Shown piece by piece: positions 47,634 through 58,945 of a stretch of DNA of 64,000 bases. This stretch comes from Calendula officinalis. Taxonomy: Eukaryota; Streptophyta; Magnoliopsida; Asterales; Asteraceae. The stretch's first letter is position 1. Each line of letters begins with the position of its first letter. The stretch is from the NCBI GenBank assembly GCA_963853835.1, contig OY970820.1:18717873-18781872 (forward strand), read 5' to 3'. The notes beneath the pieces are model-generated. The model ran no database searches. It saw only the letters and a list, made by a program, of their open reading frames with translations, and had not been told where the DNA came from. The position numbers and the translations under genes are program-made.

Positions 47634-49213
47634 TATTTGTGAGTTGGGGTATTTTGGTAGAGTTGTGGTGTGTTTTGGTAGTGTTTGGGTAGTGTTTTGG
47701 TAATGTTTGAGTGTGTTTATATAGGAAATAAATAAATTAAATTAGTTAATTAAATATATTTTTTTAAAATTCCAACGGCTAAAAGAGCCGTTCAACGGCT
47801 ATTTCTCGTTCAAATTCGATCAACCCACGCCCGTGGAACGGCGTTGCCCGTTGCATGCTTTCACCACGCCGACCCCCAACGCCGTGCATTCATCCGGCCC
47901 ATATCGCATAGCCTCAGTCACTCGGTTTGGAACGAGTGAGTTTACGCTTTACAAATGAGTTTTTGTACGTAAATTTTATAAAAAGTTATTGTGATGTTTT
48001 AAACTATAAGATTAGAATAAGATTACTCCCAACAATGACACAATTAACATATCAGTTTTTACCAAATCAACATCAAATCAGCTCACACTCCAATTGATAT
48101 TTAATCGACATACTCATTCTAAAAATACATTTCCTCTTCGGTATTTTAGGCTCACCATAATAAAATACACACACGAAGATACCAAATACAATATTAAATT
48201 GTCTTAGGCCCACCAAAATCACTTCTCATATCTTCATTGAATATTTTCCAACCGATAAAGCGAGCCAATGGGTGACGGCATCGGTTGAATTAGTTATCCT
48301 CAAACCCTCTATTAGCACTGGTCTTAATTTCTTTGTAGTTGTTAAACTATTTATTAGCTTGGTGTCGTTTAAACGTGTAATTTCTTTTTTTATCTTTTTA
48401 CAAATTACCATGTGAGCTTATCTAATTAAGGATACCGTTTTCGTATTATTTAAACGTTTTCAAGGTTTTTGAAGTCCATAGAAGCGTGTAACATTCTCCA
48501 AAGGATGCTGACATTTGTATGGTGGAAAAGTTACCATACACATAAAATGCGTGAATACGCATCTGTTTTCTCGTTTTTGTGTATTAATCAACTTGTCGCA
48601 ATATGGATTAACGACCTTTAACTTAACACTTGATAATTGATTCATATAAAGCAATAGGAAACAAAAAAAAAAAAAAATATAATAATAATAATTAATTTTT
48701 ATTTTTTTTACGATATGCAAATAACGCAACCTGACCAAACTTACCCAACCCTCCCATTCTGCCAAAAGTTGGCCTGTTGAGGTAACACATTAATCAGACC
48801 ATTTAGTTGATCATTTAGTAGGAGTCTAACCACTTGTGACCCCAATTTAAGTGATTGTCGAGTAATTAATAATAATAAAACAATCTACCATCACATGCCT
48901 ACAAAAAGAGAAGGAAATAAACATTTATGATGGGAAATAAATAAAGTAAGATCTGGTAGATTAAAGTCGTGGTCTACTACAAACAATACATTATCAGTTA
49001 CTGAGATAACAACCTAAACTGATTTACCATTTTTTTGGAAATCATATATTTGACATAAATCATAAGTTTTCATCATACTAACTAACTAACTCGGCATGTT
49101 TTCTGGTTGATCCCCAGCTGACATTTCAAGCATAGTGCACAAGATTCCTTTATTGGTTATTACCAAGGAAGGGTATTTTAGATATTCAACAAATAAATTT
49201 GTTATTTATGCAT
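47634..49213. other. Intergenic DNA, no gene
   Basis: Contains GTGTTTTGGTAGT repeats at about 47660-47710, ACGGCT repeats at 47770-47805, and a GC-richer inverted-looking stretch at 47820-47905 that may be the right end of the Harbinger element. Short exon-like minus-strand sequence near 49110-49170 may be the last exon of the downstream gene. Confidence 0.45.
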
Positions 49214-51353
49214 CTAGTCAAACATTGCATTTATTTTACAAGATGGGAGAGGAAGTAAACATACCAAGCCTAAAGCTTCAACAAGACTTGTACGGTTCTC
49301 TTGAGTAGAAACACCCATTAACATTTTCAGCAAATATTCTCTTTGTTCCACTTTCAAATGTTTCTCCAGCCCACGAGCTACCATCTCCATTTCAGGCTTC
49401 ACAAATAATAAATTAAAAATAAAACTAAAACTAAAACTAAAAATGATTTGTTTGTAATATAACAACTTACAGAGCCTTTTTCAGGCGGAAATATCCTGTG
49501 AACCAAACATAACTTTGACAACTCGTTCACTGCTTCAATAGGCTTACCTTGCATTTCCAGAGCCTGACATTTGTTAACCAAAATGTGTCACTTTGGATTA
49601 TGTATCATCTCTAACACGTCAAATGGGCCAAATAAAAAAAAACAAAAAAATCTTAATAGAAAAGGGGTTGAAAAAGCATGTTATAACTGACCCACGCCTG
49701 TAAAAGCCATGATCGTGTACGCGCAGCAACAGCTGCAGCCACCATTCTAGCAGCCCGCAAGCTTTCAACACCAATATTATCAGCAAGTCCACCAATAAAT
49801 TCTCGTGCATCTTCACCATCAATCTCAACAATTGTAGAATGGCTTGCTACCCTACAATTAACATTATTTTATAAAAACAAAAACACAGGAAAATAATGAG
49901 CTTATATGATGAAAATTATATACCTGGCACAAGTGTTTAAAGCAAAGTCGACAGATGCACGATAAATTGAATCCCGTGAATTACCCGTGTCAATGAATAC
50001 TTTCACTCCAGACATCCTGCATATTCTGCGTAACTGCTCACCAAAGAAAAAACCGATTCATTTTAAAGTTAATAAAGAGGTGTTAATTAAGAAGATTCTA
50101 GCAACTTACTAAGATTATATCGTCTTCTTGTATATCTTTTCCACTCGTTCTATAGTCCATGATTGCTGGAAATTAAGTTGAGGAATAGTGTTGTTACCTT
50201 AACCTACCAAAAATGCAATTCTATTTACAATAACGCCTACTCATTTTATGCAGCGTGACTTGATACTTAATTATTTATTCCACTGTCATTACCTAAATAA
50301 TTACCTCACAATCAAGTGAATATGCAATCATATATTGTTTTTCTTTATGTGATTAGGAGAAATTGACAATAACAAAACAATGTATGGTAAGTTGGTAACA
50401 ATGATTTTGATAGATATAAGATATATATACATATCTAAAGCCAGCATGGTAACTCACTATAGGCTTATATCAATAAAATTATCATGCTTTTCACATTTCA
50501 AAAACCAACCTCTAATTAACCAGTTAGCCTTTCGTTGATTTTCCTCCTTGTCGATTCCCTCTAGTGGAGCAGGACGAGAATCCGGCCACCAATCAGGAAG
50601 CTTTTTCTTTGATTTCTCCCAATTTTTCGATACTGAATTCGAATAACTCATTACAGAGTCTTCACCAGAAGACAATGGATTCACAGAGACATTGAAATCA
50701 CTTTTTGATTCTTTGTGGGTGCTAACAACCACCTCTCTTCCACCTAAACTCCTGTCCCTCCTCGTAACCACCAATCCACTGTCGTTACTCTGCCGCCTAA
50801 ACAGATTACGAAACCCTAACCCTAGATTCACCAGAACTCTAAAAGTGAAAACAGTGACGAAACTCAAAGCAATCAACTGGCCGATGAAATAAACCGTTGA
50901 TTTCCGGCAGGATACGACGACTCTCCGATCACCGTCGACGGTGATCATAGTCCGTAAGTCCTCTACGGCGTCGTTTCCAGAGTCAACGAACTGATTAAAC
51001 TTCTTTTCGGCAGTTCTCAATAACTTATTCAACGATATATTTGCTGTGTCAGGTATGTATTGATCGAGGTCGATTACCATGTGAAGTTTAGAATCCGAGT
51101 GAGGTGAGGAATAGTCAGTATCGTTGGTAGGGAAGTAGGTGTTACCGTCGGGGTGGCGGCGACGGCGGAGGTGTCGGCGGCGGCGTAGAGAACAAAAGGT
51201 CGTGAAGCTTGTGGCGCGCTGGTGATAGGGTTTCGGAGTTGGTAAGTGGGGGCGGTGGTTGAACCATTTAGGGGAGGTGGTGGCGAAATGTTTAATTGAT
51301 GGATGGTTTGCGGAAGAAGGTGAATGGTGGAGCGAATTTACTGATGAATTCAT
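49214..51353 (-). CDS. Plastid-targeted membrane protein of unknown function (six or more exons)
   Basis: Not recognised by name. Minus-strand exons: 50510-51353, 50110-50165, 49924-50033, 49692-49851, 49471-49563 and 49396 down to either a GT at 49264 or the stop at 49214. All junctions are GT-AG and phases agree, giving about 465 residues plus a short tail. I start at 51353 because the upstream ATG at 51479 lies inside a hAT MITE. The first 90 residues are Ser/His/Arg-rich, like a chloroplast transit peptide. One membrane segment lies near residue 165 (FIGQLIALSFVTVFTFRVLV). Then come a KLPDWWP motif and a soluble helical C-terminus (MDYRTSGKDIQEDDII, ADNIGVESLRAARMVAAAV). The last exon is ambiguous. 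No damage seen. Confidence 0.75.
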
Positions 51354-51467
51354 TGCCTTCACCGCCGATTGGAGGTACCGGCTTTCGTTGACTCTGGAGG
51401 TACCTGCAGTTTGAGTTGATGGTCGTTGAAATGTTGGCCGGAGTAGAAGATATGGACTATGGAGACT

Positions 51468-51864
51468 AGTCGTGCACAAAATAACCGAAACCGAAATCGA
51501 AATCGGTAACCGAACCGAAACCGTAACCGGTCAAAACCGGTTTTGACGGTAACCGGTTCGGTTATTGAATAACCGATCAGTTAGGAACCGGTTTGGGTTC
51601 TTAGGGTTCGAACCGGTTAGTAACCGGTTACCCGAAACCGGTTTTGACCATAACCGACCACAAATTTGGTCAACACACCGGTTTTGGCCGGTTAACCGGT
51701 TTATAACCGAACCGAACCGGTTACAATACCCATTACACGGTTATAGTTTTCGAGAGTCAAAACCGGTTACTAACCGAAACCGGTTATGACCGGTGTTGAC
51801 CAAAACCGGTTTTCGTCAAACCCGAAACCGGTTTGGTCAATAACCGGTTTGTGTGCATCTCTAA
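51468..51864. mobile_element. hAT MITE made of AACCGGTT-type repeats
   Basis: 397 bp flanked by an exact 8-bp duplication TGGAGACT (51460-51467 and 51865-51872). The ends AGTCGTGCACAAA and TTTGTGTGCATCTCTAA are typical of hAT. The interior is an almost continuous run of AACCGGTT, CCGAAACCGG and GGTTTTGACC words on both strands. It lies about 115 bp upstream of the plastid-protein ATG, probably in its promoter or leader. Confidence 0.93.
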
Positions 51865-51969
51865 TGGAGACTCAACATACGGATACTATTTTTTGGGTAA
51901 CTGCGGCTTTTTTCCTTGTTTATTTACAGAGTTATGTACCGTGATTCGATGTGGGTTACAAAAGATATA

Positions 51970-52284
51970 CACTTCCTTCGATTCAAAATAAGTGATATAT
52001 TTTAGATTTCATGCTTTTTGAGGTAAAAGTTTATAATGATGATTAAATTAGAGTAATTGGATGGTTAGTGGAGAATGTATCCCACATTTTTTGAATAAAA
52101 TGAGATTAATGATGTTTAAAAGTAAAAGTAAGGGTAAAATGGTCATTTCACTTTGTTAAAGTATATACTTAGTGGGTGTGGGTCCCACTATTTTTTGCCA
52201 AATAAGATAAGTTTTCAAAGTGTATCACTTATTTTGATACATCCCAAAAAGGAAAGTGTATCACTTATTTTGAATCGAAGGAAG
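51970..52284. mobile_element. Stowaway MITE
   Basis: 315 bp, ends CACTTCCTTCGATTCAAAAT and complement, with TA on both sides. Same family as 30796-31108, with more mutations. Confidence 0.9.
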
Positions 52285-52806
52285 TATCATATTTATAAAT
52301 TAATACGGAGTATATTATTAATTTTGTTAGGGGTAACTTGGACAACTATTAACCTAGATGATATTTGGGAGACGTGCAATCATGTCAAATTAGTTACAAA
52401 TTTACTTAATTTGAACACCATGATTATATAAAATAATTTCAAATAATAAAATAAATCAAAATGACATTATATAAATATAAAATTATTAATAAAATACACT
52501 ATATAAAAATTATTAATTAAAGACATTGTTCAAATCTGTAAAAAAAATTATTAAAAAACAAAAGAAAAAGGAAAAGAGAAAAAAAAATAGAAAAAGAAAA
52601 CCTAAAACTATTGTTGAATTCCCTCCAAAATGTTATACGAAGTATATAGTAATGTGTGTTTTTGTACTTAGGTACTTCCTATTTTATCAAAGAAATATGA
52701 AAATCAAAGACAATATTATGAAAAAAAAAAATAGTATATTAGATATCTCATTTTGTAATATTAATGTGTACACGTCAATATCGTTTCCTTTTTTTTTTAA
52801 ATATTA
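52285..52806. other. AT-rich spacer, no gene
   Basis: Lys/Asn-rich ORFs here follow from A-rich sequence (AAAAAGAAAAGG tracts) and are not supported. Confidence 0.6.
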
Positions 52807-53078
52807 CTTCCTCCGTACTACACTTTCCATAAATGGGTGATTCAAAATAAGTACTACACTTTCCATAAATGCCAAAAAATAGTAGGACCCACACCCACTA
52901 ACTATCTACTTTAACAAAGTAAAATAACTCATTTACCTTACTTTTTACTTTTAAACATCATTAACCCCACTTTATTCAAAAGGTGTGAGACCCATTATCC
53001 ACTAATCATTCAATTAATCTAATTTAACCATCATTACACTATTTTGCTTCAAAAACCGTGAAAGTAGATTGTATCACT
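52807..53078. mobile_element. Stowaway MITE cut by the Sire insertion
   Basis: Starts CTTCCTCCGTACTACACTTT after TA, with a local duplication of CTACACTTTCCATAAATG. It follows the family sequence up to GTATCACT, where the Sire LTR begins at 53079. The remaining end should lie beyond the window, on the other side of the Sire element. Confidence 0.8.
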
Positions 53079-54037
53079 TGTTGGATCCCAACAACACTAA
53101 CGTGTTGCGTTACGACTGATTTACGAAGATAAGATAATGAACAACAAGATTTCAATGATTAAGAGTTTATTAAAACAACTTAATACAGTACAAAGTTTGC
53201 GAAATAGATAGTACACACTAACTAAAACTCTATACTTGAAGTGACACTTTAAATCGCTCAAAACTAGAAGACTATGCAAGGAGAGTTATATCAGCTGATA
53301 CTAACAGCTGATATTAATGTCCTAGTAATAACTATGGAAGAGTTAATACTTAGACAATAACTAACTCTTAGAGAATGTTCTTGTGCTATGAATGCTCAAA
53401 AGGTGTGTGTAAATGTTACGTCTCTATATATAGCCCAAGGTCCATGTTCCTTTGCCCACAAGTTAGACGACGTGTAAACATATTATTCGTCGATGTGGTC
53501 TTGTCCATGAAACATTAAATGCTCTTGCATAAGTTATTGTCCCAAGTGTACTTTATGTCAACTACTTCTGATACCCTTTCTGACGCACAGTGAAAGGTGT
53601 ACTACATAAGTACAGAAATAGTTGACTTTCCCTTTACATGCTTGGAGGGACAAATGATGATGATGATGATGATGTACTGACATTATCTTCTATTCCAAGA
53701 TAGAAGATCCTCATCGTTTTCTTCTTCTTTGAGCGGGAAAAGGAAATGTTCAAAGTGTCAAGAACATTTCCTTTAAGTCTTCATCTGCAGCAGGTACTAT
53801 CGGCTGATTCCACAATTAGCTGAATAGTCTTCTTCTTGTCTTTGTCCTTTGGCCATAGACTTCGAATGAACTCTTGTGAATAGCTGTTGATTTGACTTGA
53901 TTTCCTAAAGCTAAGTACGTACTCAGCTGAAGGATTATTTCATATACTTGCTTCAGCTGAGATACATACTTCAGCTGATATTTATTCTTCTTAGCTATCG
54001 ATCATCAAATCTTATTTACTTAGTCTTGGGACTAACA
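53079..54037 (-). repeat. 3' LTR of the Sire element
   Basis: TGTTGGATCCC...GGGACTAACA on the plus strand (TG...CA), 959 bp. Contains a TGA/ATG microsatellite near 53651 and several CAGCTGA words. Confidence 0.88.
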
Positions 54038-54054
54038 ATCTCCCCCTATTTGAT
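54038..54054 (-). promoter_or_regulatory. Polypurine tract of the Sire element
   Basis: Minus strand AAATAGGGGGAGAT immediately upstream of the 3' LTR; the standard Sire/copia purine tract. Confidence 0.9.
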
Positions 54055-54251
54055 GCAATCGAATAGCTGTATAAGTGTAACCCTGTAATGATTCAACTGA
54101 TGTAGTCAGCTAAATACTTATGTGCTTTGACCCTTAGGGTTCTTATGTATATGCTTATCTTTTTACAATTTTTACAAGTATATTACAAAAATTTGATTTT
54201 CTATTGATATGAAGCTGATGAGTACAAGGAAAATCAAAAAAGAAAAAAAAA

Positions 54252-57200
54252 CTACAATGTCTTGGGCATAGCTTCTCCAGTGACATCGCGATACAGTGAG
54301 TTGATCGCTGAGTCGATTAATTTCCTCATTTCTCTTCCCTCCTCAGTGGAGGAACTCAGCGACTTGTGATATAGCAGAAGTTGATCAATATCACACATGT
54401 GCAGCTCATCAGCCCGTTGGAAGCAAGACGTCTTCTTCTCCAGATAACAAAAGCCATAGATAGGTTCTTTCATGATCAGCCCAGGGACAAAGTTTACTCC
54501 CGTGGGGACAGCTTTTGTGATGTTGAGTTTTGGTCATTTGGCAAATATAATTGAAGACCCAACATCAAGTGTTCTGGAGTCAGCAAAAGGGCCGGGAAGA
54601 ACGGACTTACGTTTTTCCCTTCTTGCTGAGGAGCCTTCACCAGCAGGTTCTTTGACATCAATTTCTTGTGAGTCAAGCAATTCAGCTGGTATGCGATTTG
54701 CCAACTCAGGAGTGGTTCTCCTGATATTGTCGCATAAACCCTTGAAGATACAAATTGTGACTTTGATCTCACTTTGCAGATCTGTTATAATGTCAGACGG
54801 TAGTGCAGATCTGGAAGCTGTCAGTAACTCATTCCACTCAGCATAGCTGAGGTGAGTACTGATTTTGTTCAGAGGAATCCTTTCAGCAGCCATGTATCCT
54901 CCAGCTCTAGTTATTTTTACTTCTGGTGGAGAGCTGGAAGAGGAGTTGGGTGCCTTTACGCTGTGATTTTTGCTTCCAGCATACGCTGGTAAAGAACTTT
55001 GTTGAACAACCTAATGTTCTCAGCTCTTTGGGCCTCAGCTTTTTGATACAGCTCTTCTTGAGTCTTTCTTTGAAGGGCAACAGCTGCAGCAAGATTTGAT
55101 GCGGTTCCAGCATCCTTTAACAGGAGAGCTTTAATCGCGGCAGAGGTAGGCTCCCCCTCAGCAGGTTGAGGAATCTCCTGTATGATAGGCTGAGGGTTTT
55201 GGATTGGCTGGACTTGGACTTGTGGGCCCTCAACTGGTCCAAAAGAATCAACGATTTTAACTCCAGTTGAGGCTTCTCCTGTCCTAAGGCCTTCAGCAGC
55301 GGTGAGTGTTGGTTGAATGATAGTCTCACCTGCTGAAGTAGTTACCTCAGGTGTTTCAGTAGTGACGAGTGTTGTTTGAATTAGGGTCTTGTGTACTGAA
55401 ACGTCTTCTTCTGTCATTCCAACAGAGGTGATAGGTGGAGAACTTGGGGTTTCACCTGCTGGAATGTCTTCAGTATTGGCTCCAACATCAGAGGTGATTA
55501 TAAGTTGTGAAGCATTTTGTTCACCTTGTTGTTCACCTGCTGAAGTGGCCTCTTTCTCCCCCTCAGAGAGTGCCCGAAGAAGAGGGGTACTCTCTGGTGC
55601 TGAAACAGGATGGACAACAGCGGCACCCTCATTTAGCTTTACAAGAATGAGGTTAGGGGTGCCTTGGAGACCAGCGACCTGACTTCAGTCTCCAATTTTT
55701 CTAATCTTGTGGACACGGCAGAAGCAGACCCCTCAGTAGCCTTAGAAAGGTGGCTATGAGTGTTGGTCAGCAGAGACTCTTGCTTTGACTATGCAAAAGC
55801 CAGTCGATCGACAGCTGTTTGGAGAGGAGATACCTTGGAGGTCAAGGTATCCAGCTGTCGTTCAACTTCGGCTTCTGTGGCCCGAGCTTCGGAGAGAAGC
55901 TTGTCTTTTTCGACTCTGTCAGATTCTCGAATGGAGTTCAACTCTCGATGAATATACTTTTTGAGAGTTATGAACTCGCTTGTGTTGCAGAGAATCTGAT
56001 CAGCAAGAAGAGCCAGCCGGGGAGTCTGAGTGTGAACCTCTGCGTGCAGAGAAGTTATGCTGGAAGAGAGGTTCTCAGCAGTTGTGGCAAACTTCTTTGG
56101 AACATCCCTAATAAGGGTGTCCATCTGGTGACTCAGCCTGGCCATCCCAGGTCGAATCTGGGATGATACAACTCTAGACATCAGAGCAGCAGCGGCTCTG
56201 ATGGGAATGCTTCCTCCAGTTTTGCTGGATTCAGCATGGGACACTTGGACGCTTTGGGAGAGGGGGTCCGGCATGTCTCTAGCTTGAGGGGTAACCTCAG
56301 CTGTGAGAGTGGGTGTTCCTGAGTTAGGAGGAATCGCTCATATGGGATGCTCAGAAACTATGGGGGGTGGGTTGGGTCCAGCTGAAACTTCTGGGGTTAT
56401 AACAGAAGTGCCGTCATCAGCTGTCAAAACAGGTTGAAGCCCATGATTTACTTCTTCGTCAGATGACGAATAGTAAGACTGAATAAGATCATCAGCAGAC
56501 TCAAACATCATATGAAATGTTGTTTGATCCTCTGGAGCTTCGGTCTCACCAGCCGGCGATATTGGTATAGAGACTGGAGGAAGAGTTCCTCGGGTTGGTG
56601 TGTTAGCTACCTCACAGCTTAGTTGGCGATTACTTTCGCGATCACTGGTAGCTTGGGTGAGTGCCTCAGTAACAACTTGGTCTAAAGTTGTCTCTTCATT
56701 GGCGGTGGAGGTTTCCTCGATCACCTGCTGGTTTAAGTTGGTGACGTTGTGGGAAACAGAAGGAACAACTTCAAGATTGACTTGGTTTCCAGTCAATCTA
56801 TCATCAGTTGGTGACTCAGAAAGTGATGAAGAAGTTGGTGGTGGTGTGTGTGCAGCTGACTCACGGGTGGCTTGGGTTGAGCCGAAAACTTCACCAGCAG
56901 TCTGTCGAGAGACTGAGGTTGCTTGTGGAGTTTGTCCCCTTGTTACAACGACTGATAATGAATCAGTCGAGGAGCTACGCAGAAGGTTGGAGCCGGCACT
57001 AACTCCTAAAGAACGAAATTGCCGTTTTGAAGTCTGCTAACTTGTTGAGAAATCAGCAGAAGAGAGTGGATGAAAGGGAAGGAGGATGTGACCAGCCGAG
57101 AGTGTTCGACTAGGAACTCCGATTGTTGGTGGAGTTCCTTGATAAACACTGCCAATTTGAAAATGAGAAGGACTATTCTCAGATGCTGACATAGCTTCTG

Positions 57201-58443
57201 ATAGTAATCCTTTCAATTGGAATCTCGAGTGAGAACCCAATGGATCCCGGCTGAATCCTGATGATGCTGATGTCGCCAGCTCAACATCATCAATTATCAT
57301 CTCTTCTCCACGGGTAGCGGACCTTCTTACCTCCAGCAGAGGAGAAAAAGGAGGTAGAGACATGGGAGAAGATGATAAAAAGAATGAATAGGAAGAAGTG
57401 CGATGAGCAGCTCGCTTAACTCGCTTCTTCACCACCAGAGGAATATCATCTGCATCAGCAGAATCCTCATTCTCTGGGATTGAGATCCTTGTTGAGGTGG
57501 TGGTTTTCCCATCAACAGCTGGGGATGGTCGCCCAGTTGAGGGAACACTCTCCATATGATAAAAGGACATACCTTCTTGAAGGGCAGATTCTTCTGATGT
57601 GGTGCCCTTTGTTCGATCCTTTTTGGATCTGGTCTGATCTTTAATGATCTTCAGCATGTACGAGGTGAGAGGAAAATATTTTTCATCATCCTTCTTCTGG
57701 AAGATGATGTTGGAGATGGTACGGACCATCACTGATTCCCCTGGAAGGTCTTCATAATCGATTTCCAGCTTTTCAAGCATCACATGTGCGATGCATAATG
57801 TGAAGAAGCGAAGATAGGGAATATGATTTCCCTTGCTTTTCAGCTTGGCCTTGACCTCCTCGTACACCAATTTCCCATAGTCAATCCGCTGACCGGTGAC
57901 TAGGGCTTCAACAAAGACTTGCATGCTGGAGTTGCACTGGTTGTGAGACCCGGAGTTGCCGCCTATACCCTGAATGATGTGGGTAAAGAAATAGGCCCAG
58001 GGTCTCGTCAGCTGAGACTTCTTCAAGATCTGCACCTTGTCTTCTTCGTTTTCTAATCTGTATCCAGTGATACGGATTAGGTTCACTTTAGCATCATTAG
58101 CAGATTTCGTCTGCTGATATTCTTCTCCAAGTTGCAGATAGTCGAACCCGCAAGCAGTTCGGAAATCATCAACAGTAATGGTGATTTGATGATTTCCAAC
58201 TTGCGCAGCGATGTCGTCTCCAGAAATGGAGGCAGACATCCAAAAGGCACGCAAGAGTTCGATGTTACTCTTGGTGAATCTGATAAATGCACCACCGATA
58301 TGGCAGTGACGCAAAAACCTCCCAACCGGTCTATAAACATTGACAAGATCCTTCGGTGGAGAAGTGTTTGCTACTAGGTTAGAGTTCTGGGTGAACTCAA
58401 TGGCAGACCTAGTAAGACGAGATTTGGGAGCTTTCTTCGACAT
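54252..58443 (-). pseudogene. Env-position ORF of the Sire element
   Basis: Long third ORF after pol, about 1390 codons from ATG 58443 (MSKKAPKS) to the stop at 54252. An earlier ATG at 58593 lies in low-complexity sequence and is less likely. The first ~330 residues form a conserved-looking globular domain (HIGGAFIRFTKSNIELLRAFW, TVDDFRTACGF, FFTLCIAHVMLEKL). A long Ser/Thr/Pro/Glu-rich region follows, then a coiled coil (about 56100-55800), then a basic/helical tail. In-frame stops occur at 57037, 56338 and 55789, with shifts near 55640 and 54950 and a stop at 54534. Such ORFs are called env-like in Sire elements. I see no clear signal peptide or membrane anchor, so an envelope role is not supported here. 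Confidence 0.75.
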
Positions 58444-58945
58444 TTTGGAAGAGGGAAGAAAGATAAAAGCTTGAAAGAGAGGGTTTTTGAGAGAGAATTT
58501 TTGGAGTGATGAGGGTGAAATGAGGGAAATGGATGGGTATTTATAGGGGTTTATGGGACGGTTTGGGTAAATATTTGAATTTAAACCGGGCAATTAATGG
58601 ATAGTTGCAAACCAACTATAGACGTGTTGGTTATCGTGCAAAAGTGGTGGTTGGATGTGACAGAGAGGGGGTAGTGGAGCCGTTTCTTGTGTCAGGTTGT
58701 CTTGTCCCACATAAATGCCAAATATTTTCACTCGAGTGGAAATATTCACCACAGAAAACGTATGGATAGGGATAAAAGATGCCTTTTCATGGGAAAATCA
58801 AACGTTTTAACTTATAAAACACGATAAGTTATCATTTAAGAGATTTTATTCCGCTGACTGATGAATTCAAAACGGTTTTAGTCAGCTGTATGTACTAAGT
58901 GACAAGGTGAACTTATCAGCTGCTGATAGTACTTCAGCAGTTGAT

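Noticed and set aside
51354..51479. N-terminal extension of the plastid protein from the ATG at 51479
   Set aside because: 51468-51864 is a hAT insertion with its 8-bp duplication, so this ATG is transposon sequence.
52526..52840. Lys-rich ORF of 104 residues
   Set aside because: A-rich low-complexity sequence running into a Stowaway MITE. No motif or promoter.
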